64,000 nucleotides of DNA from NCBI GenBank assembly GCA_964019165.1, contig OZ025279.1, positions 1,052,501 through 1,116,500 of the forward strand. The letters are read 5' to 3'. This DNA is from Mastigias papua (lineage: Eukaryota > Cnidaria > Scyphozoa > Rhizostomeae > Mastigiidae). This document shows positions 1 to 64,000 of the stretch, one piece after another. The notes under the pieces are model-generated. The model made no database searches, was not told the DNA's origin, and worked only from the letters and a program-made list of their open reading frames with translations. The position numbers and the translations under genes are program-made. How positions within the stretch are numbered: position 1 is the first letter of the stretch; each line of letters opens with the position of its first letter.

Positions 1-161
1 AGCTATGATTTCTGAATAAATCTTCAAACCAAATAGAGACGACAAAATTAACAAGTGAAGTGCACCATACTAGCTGAACAGAATCTCAAAACTCGACAGT
101 TTAATTAAGGGCAATCTTTGATAGAACTAACTATCATAGAAAACGCAGCCTATTTTCATAC

Positions 162-14909
<14,748 letters not shown>

Positions 14910-16048
14910 CGCCAATTTGAAACACTTTGGTGAAACGTCAGTTACAAGGACATTCCATTTTCAACAAACAACTTAACATCTTTCAGCGATGTATTTCTGT
15001 TATTCAGCTGGATGGTTACACAGACAAATTACGTTGTAAGATCCCGTGAGTCGTCAACTTTACAGCAGCTTGTTCGAAGTAACAGTACTTAATTTAATTT
15101 TTTCACTCACAGTGCCAAGTCTAACCAACGATCGGCTGTTCAGAGGTTTAGTTATTCGCGGCTTCCTGAATCGATCTTATGAATGGCGGGATCTTTTTAC
15201 ACATCAACGCACAACGGTACGGCAATATTCCAGGTTGTAACGCGAAACCAAAAAGAATACAGATACTGTAAACGTATAATTATCAAATACGTAGCAGGAG
15301 CGTGAATATTTTATTAGTTAGAGAATAAGATAGTAAAATGATGTTTGTCCTCCACACCTTGTTCCGGATCACAACCTCGTCTGCAACTGACAAAATATCA
15401 TTTGCATAAGAAATAATAACCCGTTGTTATCGTTGTTCTTATTGGTTAACTAACATATTGTTCATTGTTTTAATAACAAAGGAATAATTTTATAAACAAA
15501 AGAGATACTTCTTTGCATAATGAGGTCGCCTTTTCAGTGGGAAAGTTGATGCAAAAAGTTAGAAAAACTGTGTTTTGTTTTGTTTAGCATAAATAAAGTA
15601 GCTTTTATGAAATATAATTGTTGCTACGTTTTGACAACACTTTTATCAAGGGTCTTTTCGCGAAGAAAACCTGTCATATATCGTTCATCCAATTATAAAA
15701 GCGAAAGGCTATAGCTCTCGTTACATCCACCTCCAATGGCACAGTCAGATTCATAATATTGCCAAAACATAAGCTCAAATTACTGATATAGATGTCAACG
15801 TGCGAACAACTTTGGCGACTCTGTCGGTTCATAGCCTTGGCTGTCGGCAAATGCCACGGGGTTGAAAGCAGTTGATTGTTTTCACTTTACGAATGAGTCA
15901 TTGTGTCGTGAACGAACTGCCGTAGATAAAATGCTGAGGACGATTTTCACTTCTAAATTGTTCGCTTTTCGCTTAAAATCAAGAGCTATCATTAGTGTCG
16001 ATATTATTTTATTGCGGTGTTATGAAAAACCAAAGTTTTGTACAAAAA
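14910..16048. other. Intergenic DNA and receptor 5' flank
   Basis: Upstream of the receptor start. No other gene is supported; only short open frames without recognisable similarity are present. The promoter must lie here if there is no 5' non-coding exon, but no core element is convincing. Confidence 0.5.
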
Positions 16049-16050
16049 TA

Positions 16051-17521
16051 CACTTGGTGAGCAAAAATATTGCACCTCCTAGTGATTTTCAAAATGGCGG
16101 ACAGGGCACCATGTTCTGCTGTATGAAAACTGCCTACGTTTTCTCTGACCAGCCACTTGAGTTAAGCGTTAGAAATTAATATGTCATTAACTCTGAATAT
16201 TGCCAAAATAAACCAAGCTAGAATTCTGATTACAGTCCACAAGAATTTACAGTTATTTCAGTATTTCGTTGGGTAGCCACGCTTCTTTTTTACAGCCAAA
16301 ATTCTTCGTGAAAGAGACTCGTATAGTTTGCCAATAAAATCCCGTGGAATTTGGTCCCATTCAGATATGACTCAGGTTTGAAGCTCATCTTTGGTTGTTG
16401 GAGGACCTCTTGGGTCACAATTAAGCTTATTTTTTATAAACAACCATATATTTTCAATAATGTTCAAGTCAGGGCTTTGTGCTGGCCATGGCAAAACTGG
16501 AACGCCTCAAAGAGAAAGATATATCTTTGTGTATGCTGCTTGATGTGGGGGTGCATTATCCTGCTGAAATATGAAAGGCCTATCAGCAGTCCCAAACATC
16601 AATTCAACATTGGCAAAAAGGTTGTCATGTAATAAACAAACATATTTTTCTGCATTTACGGTTCTATCACTAACTACCAATTTACCAATGCCAGTAGGCC
16701 CAACACACCCCCCAAAACATCAAAGAGGTAGCATTTTTGAACGTCTGCTGTAAAAGAGTAGGATCATTCGCCTCTTGTTTTGTACGCCAAACTCGTAGTG
16801 TTTTACAGTCATTTTTAAGTCCAAATCTGCACTCGTCATAGAAAATCACGTCTTTCCACTCGGCTACTTGCCAGTCCTGAACAGCACTGGCCCACCTTAC
16901 CCTAGCTTTCCTATTTTGAAAGGAAACAAATGGTTTTCTTTTTCTGCCATAGTTTCTCATTCCACATTTCTTGAGAATACGTTTCACAGTCCACTTGGAA
17001 AGGTTTCCTTCAAGGTGGGTGGAAAATAGCTCGTTTCTGATAGTTTTCAAATTTGAAAACCCATGCTTCTTTGAAAGACGACAAACATACCTCTCTCCCC
17101 AAACATCAAATTTTTTTGGTTGTCCACGTCTTTCTAGCTTATCAGGATAGCCAGATTTTTTATAGCGCTTACAAATACGTATTACAGAAGAATGGTAACA
17201 ACCAACAGCTGCTCCAATTTTTCTGAAGGATAGTCCATCTTTTCGCAAATTTACCACCGAAGCCCTCTCAAAATTTGTAAATTCCTTAGTTTTAGGCATG
17301 GCTTCGCATTTTTGCTTAATCTCTTTTGTTTACAATGTTTTTCTTTCGTTCAAAGTGCTAAAATGGCGTCAGCAAGTTTTTCGAATCTCTCGCCAAAACT
17401 GAAGCAAAACAAACATTGTTTAATGGAATAAAATTCACTCTGAATGGATGTGTTTGTGCTGATAGGCCTAAAGTGGCTGCCATTTTTAGACAGGAGGTGC
17501 AATATTTCTGCTCGCCTAGTG
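16051..17521 (-). mobile_element. Tc1-like (DD34E) DNA transposon, inactive copy
   Basis: A 1471-bp element bounded by 30-bp terminal inverted repeats. The left end (16051-16080) starts CACTTGGTGAGCAAAAATAT. The right end (17492-17521), reverse-complemented, starts CACTAGGCGAGCAGAAATAT. Both finish TTGCACCTCCT or nearly so. Each end is flanked by TA (16049-16050 and 17522-17523), the target duplication of the Tc1/mariner superfamily. Similarity continues inward, with AAAATGGC in both arms. It carries one transposase gene on the minus strand, broken as described separately. Confidence 0.92.
16258..17299 (-). pseudogene. Tc1-like transposase, frameshifted with two stops
   Basis: Starts at ATG 17299 (MPKTKEFTNFERASVV) and ends at a TGA near 16258, about 346 codons if the breaks are ignored, the normal Tc1 length. 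The N-terminal helix-turn-helix region (LRKDGLSFRKIGAAVGC) and a second DNA-binding part (WTVKRILKKCGMRNYGRKRK) are intact. The catalytic residues are visible: Asp in VIFYDECRFG, Asp in FQQDNAPPH, and Glu in SPDLNIIENIW, with 34 residues between the last two. Breaks: an extra base in the G-run (C-run on the plus strand at 16708-16713) shifts the frame after MFWG, and in-frame TGA codons sit at 16507-16509 and 16372-16374. The copy cannot make active enzyme. Confidence 0.9.
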
Positions 17522-17523
17522 TA

Positions 17524-20500
17524 CTATATCTTTTCGTACGCTCAAGGGAAATTTTTTGTAAACAACATTGAAGTAAATTAGACGGGAGTTTATGCAGACT
17601 GCGTGATTCAACGCGGGTGAAAGTTTCTATTGTTTTGCAAGCTCTCTAACTTAAGCCCTCATACAATATGGTTTTAATAGCGGATAAATAATTGTAATCC
17701 TGTAAAATGTCCTCCTTCGCGCAAAACATTTGCTCTTGATAGAACTAGGCCACTAACAATCATGATTTTGACCGGGACATATACAAATTTAATAGCACAA
17801 TGAAACTGTACAATAAAAACAGTTGTATTTCCTATGACGGCGCTCTAGGTAAGCTTGATTGCTAAACGTTTTAATACATACTACAAATGTCAGGTCATAT
17901 AGACCAGGGCTGTTGTTAGAATTCTCTTCCGAGGGGTGCAGAGCCTACAATTTACTGACAAATGGGCGTGGCTGTGATGGAAAAATTCTGCTTCAGTTTG
18001 TGTTGTAAATTTGTCAGCAAATTATGTGATTCCACAAATGTAGTAAATTCATCAGGTGTCTGCTTCTCTGTAGGACCTATTTCTTCTTTCTAAGCTCCAA
18101 CAATTCAAAGATTAAAGCAATTTGCCGACAGAACTGGCAAATTTGGGTATTTTCTGACAAAATCTCAGTCTGGGAATGTGGCAGCCCCACACTCCACTGT
18201 AGAAACGGAGCTGGCATAGTATGGCAAAATCTATAAAAGCAAAGGCCAGGGATGAGTGAATTATAGCAGATCTTTTAGGCAAAATCAAGGCATGTGAAGG
18301 TCAACCAGCTAGTTACACGCTGTAAACAGAGCATTGCAAAGTCAACAAATACTTGTTAAAAATTAGAGAGCAGATGGTCGGTGGATGAACTAGAGGAAAT
18401 CGTCTCCATGACTCTGACCGAAATAATCATTTATACTAGTAGAGCCAACACAATTTGCTTCAATCCGGACACAACAATCCCTGACAGTGAGTTTATAAGT
18501 ATCACGTTCTTCCAACCTGGATATCACAACTCAAACGAAAATAAATAAAGTACAAACAGTGTGTCCCTGTGCATGGAATACTCGGAACAATGCTTTCGTC
18601 AGCTTTGCTCACCCCTGATCCTTGACGAGCATCGAGTGCTAGCTGCTACAAAGCTCGTGCCGACTTTTCTCGTCATTTTTGCAACTTTGTAGGATTTGCT
18701 TTCAAAGTGACATGAATCAGGTAAAAGATGTATGGTCTGGAACTTCTTCATCTATACTGAGTTGAGTATACGTTACTCTATTTCCCAGAGAATTAACCTC
18801 TGCTTTGTACTCGTCAATCTCTTCAATTCTCTTTTTGTTCGGACCCAAAGGAGAAAAACTAATAGGTAAAAAGTGGGGAGCTGAACCCCTCTGGGCCCCC
18901 TCCCATAATCCGCCAGAACTTTGGCTACAAAAACTTGTCCTTCTTACGGTCTTGGTTACCAAAAATCGCCTGAGGATAACTTGGGTTCGTATCTCCATTC
19001 GGGATAAAATTAGCTTCTAGTTATATCGGATGAACAAACAATAACACAAAGCAATTTTATGCTCCCTGACACATCTCGAGGTCACTGTGTGCCGAGCAGA
19101 GGTTTGCAAAGAGTTTCGTAAATCCTTTGCCTTTGAACAGATACCATGGAATGGTTAAAATCGAGTGATTCTCCTTCAAAACAAAAGTATGCCTTCAAAT
19201 CTTAAATCTGTCTTCTTGTGAAAAATCGGAAATAAAGCAACGGAAATTCCCATTCAACATGATCATTTGAATGATTCACATTGTGGTGGGATGGAATTAG
19301 TTATTTATAAAAAGCATGTTAAAATGGAATAAAATATTCCGAGCTGCATTGTCTAAACAAAATTGACGCGGCACGGTAACTGAGATGAGTCGAATAACCT
19401 GTTCTAGCACTTGCACAAGTGAAATCTGAAAACACGAAATAGGGATACCAAAAGTCTTCTAATTGGCCCCCATCGACAGTCCCCCTTCGAATAAATCCGC
19501 CAGGCTATGATTTCAAATTTCTAATAAGTGCCCCTCGAATAATCCCCAGTCACAGAGGATGATGAAGACCTTGAAAAAGACTGATGCTTAAATTCAGACC
19601 GTTCTTCTAACGTTCTCATGTGGTGTCAGGTAACTTTACAACCCCCCCCCCCCTCTAACAAGCACCCATCCAAAATTATCAAAAATACATAAGCTCCCAG
19701 GGAGCTACTTCGAGGATTTACGATAGTTTTGTGTTGCTAATGATTCAAAAGGTTTTCTTGCCCCATGTTAGGCCTGGATCAAACATCACATTTTACGTGT
19801 TTAAATACACATTTTGTGGTTTATAAGAAAGTAACACTAGACAGTTCAAAAACTTCAAAAAGTAGAGTGTAATGTTTGTGTATGGCCTATGTGTAAAACA
19901 CTATAGTGTTACGCAAAATCGGCTATTCTTGCGAAGGATATTTTAAGAAAGTGTCAGCACTGAAATCATGAAAAAGCTAAGAAAGTTTCAATATAGGGTA
20001 AAACACTCTCTTTTTAAAAAGACGTGTACTGTTGAAGGTAGTAAAATGCAATTGAAAACAGCACTTGCCATACGTGGCATTTTCTCATATAAAACAAAGT
20101 GGATAATGTGGAAGAATATGTATGATACTTCATTCGTAAAATGTCAGACCATATCGTTGATACATGACAAATTTGTTCGGACGTGACCATACTGCATTTG
20201 TATCTGTGGCATAACAAGAAAGGATCAAGGATGAGCGTTATATGATGATAGAACGCATAGGTTCCATATCCTCCCCAGACTTCCATGTATCCGCTACATT
20301 CACTCCGGTACAACGGTCAAAATCTAAACCTGTCAACTCATTAAGCACTGAGTTTTGTCTAAAACCAAAAATGTGCGCCTCCCTCGCTCCCCTCCATGTC
20401 CAGACGCACAAGTTCTGAATTCCAACTCTTCCGCACCCTTCATAGTTTCTCTTTTAAAAATTTTGATCATCCGGGTTCTTGACTAACTCATTGATATACG

Positions 20501-21669
20501 CTATTGGATGTTTCGAAACACAAGGTCACTTTTCTTTACCGCGGAAACACTTCATGATTCGCATTTTTCAGATTCTCTTAACAACTGAACTGATTATTAA
20601 CTGCAATTAACCATGATTCATTGCAAGCTTAGTTTGCATTGATAAGGCACATCATCACACAGCAATTTCCATTTTAACCATAGGGGAAATTCACTTCTCA
20701 ACTGTGATTCTTGCATTCTTATTACTGTCCAGGGCAATATGCATCACCACATTTCTTTAATGCTGTTCTCAATGTCAATTGAGAATAACCAAAAGCGTTT
20801 ACCTAAATCCGTAGAATTTGGCCATTTACGCAGTCGTTTTCTGTGTCCAGCAGGCATATTTCCAGATAAATGACATCATTGGACAACAACATCTCAATTC
20901 GTTAAGATATTCGTAGGGATTCTTGCACAGATGACAAGCAAGAGGTCTCAAAGAGCATTGCATCCGGAATACTAGCAACAAGGGCTGTAAATGCACCCAG
21001 AGTGAAAGTAGATACAAAAACGAACAGTTCCTATTCATAGTCACAGAATAGCACAACATTAATTTTATAGCTTAGGCCAGACTGATTAAACCAAAGTCTA
21101 ACAACAATTAGTAAATCAACAACAAAATCTCGTGAAGAAAACAAATACAGAAAACAAACTTTGATGGAGCCTGCATTGTCACGGGTGAGGAGGTTTAACT
21201 GGCAGCACATAATGTCCTCCTGTTTTGCAACTATAGTTCAAACATATACTGGCCCATGAAGAAAAGCTGCTCAAAAGCAGTTACCAAGAACCAAAACAAC
21301 ACCACAAGGGAACATCGGTCTGCAACTGTCAATGTAGATCAACACAGCTGTCCTATAAGGTTTCCTCCGTCAAAACAAGGACAGAATGAAGAGCGGCTCT
21401 CATAATCAGTTCAAATGTAAACTAAAGGTTGTACTAAATCAAAAGATCCTCGAAATGCAAAAAGGGGTTGCACTGCGGGAAATGATTACTTCCCTGATAT
21501 TTAAAGCTCCCGTGTGGGGGACAACGTCAAGTCTCCATTGAAAGCATGTTTTTCAAATTACAGCAATGCTGGATACTACTGTAGTATACGAAATAAAACA
21601 TAAAATAAACATGAACCTAGAAGAAAGAAACAAAAACAATGTCCTCTATTGGTGAATGTTTCTCTGTAG
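17524..21669. other. Intergenic DNA and dynein 3' flank
   Basis: No gene is recognised between the transposon and the dynein stop codon. Short open frames here (for example 18717-18998 minus and 19968-20186 plus) have no recognisable domain. A C-run lies at about 19641. The part nearest 21670 must include the dynein 3' untranslated region, but no clear polyadenylation signal was picked out on the minus strand. Confidence 0.5.
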
Positions 21670-63647
<41,978 letters not shown>

Positions 63648-64000
63648 CTATGATTAAATTGTTTATCCAATCGTTCGTTATTCTATGACGTAATTGATTA
63701 ATCAGCTTTGGTCCAAACAAAAAAATACACTAATCGAAACGAAGTTAAATTGATCAATTCATCAAGGACTTTTTCAACCACAAAATGCTTAGATAATAAG
63801 CCATAAAACACATCCCAAGATGAGCCAATAAAACAGTAGCTGCCAAATCCAATTCTCCGTTTGGCGATATGGTGCATAAAATATGAGAGATTTCACATGC
63901 AAACAACCAAATTAACACAACGAGGTCTTTGACTGTCACTTTTGTGGGTGATGATCTAAGCCCGATTCAAAACGTACGGCATATTTCCCTAATGCAATTG
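63648..64000 (-). other. Dynein intron running off the right edge
   Basis: The acceptor for exon 63647 is at 63648-63649. No upstream dynein exon was recognised before the window ends. Confidence 0.55.

Noticed and set aside
18717..18998. 93-codon open frame on the minus strand in the intergenic region
   Set aside because: No recognisable domain, no splice partners and no neighbouring exons; consistent with chance.
20570..20660. GTGATGA followed by CTGA 80 nt later on the minus strand near 20650
   Set aside because: The flanks of the two boxes are not complementary, and the site is intergenic.
63754..63939. Possible extra dynein exon near the right edge
   Set aside because: The translation does not resemble the dynein tail and no acceptor/donor pair fits the phase.

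Overview
This is a stretch of an animal nuclear genome. Both protein genes are split into short exons (about 60-470 nt) by GT-AG introns of a few hundred bases. The DNA is AT-rich, with long TA, GAT and TTGA microsatellites, a Tc1-type transposon and several small inverted-repeat elements. The gene set (cytoplasmic dynein, an Ig/FN3 adhesion-type receptor) is metazoan. Gene and intron sizes fit an invertebrate, for example a cnidarian or another early-branching animal, but nothing in the window fixes the phylum.

Layout. Both genes lie on the minus strand. From about 162 to 14909 there is a type I membrane protein read right to left: signal peptide (14.9 kb), a cysteine-free V-like Ig domain (12.3 kb), two canonical Ig domains (8.5 and 7.8 kb), four fibronectin type III domains (7.1 to 0.6 kb) and a transmembrane helix (0.2 kb). 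Its cytoplasmic part runs off the left edge. From 14.9 to 21.67 kb is intergenic DNA with a decayed Tc1-like transposon at 16051-17521. From 21670 to 63647 there are 74 exons of the cytoplasmic dynein 1 heavy chain, giving about 3,800 residues. They run from the late tail through the linker, six AAA modules, stalk and microtubule-binding domain to the stop codon. The first roughly 800 residues lie beyond the right edge.

The most interesting content is in the dynein introns. Five intronic box C/D snoRNA genes can be read by eye on the host strand. Each has an exact RUGAUGA box C, a CUGA box D and a closing terminal stem. Three are copies of a U43/SNORD43-like guide carrying the 9-nt antisense to the universal CCGCCCGUC stretch near the 3' end of 18S rRNA. 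Two are copies of a second snoRNA whose 5' guide is antisense to CCCCUGCGCAA of U6 snRNA, with predicted target C62, the site attributed to U94/SNORD94. So the motor gene appears to double as a host for guides that modify both the ribosome decoding region and the spliceosome. From intron 37 onward the two families alternate along the gene. Other points of note are a 31-33 bp tandem repeat that has copied a splice donor four times directly before the AAA1 P-loop, a probable GC-AG intron in the receptor gene, a 61-bp near-perfect hairpin in the last dynein intron, and two or three short inverted-repeat elements.

Coordinates of exons were set by hand from splice consensus and reading-frame continuity. 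For the receptor gene, phases were checked across every junction. For dynein, translation was matched to my memory of the conserved family sequence, without any database search.
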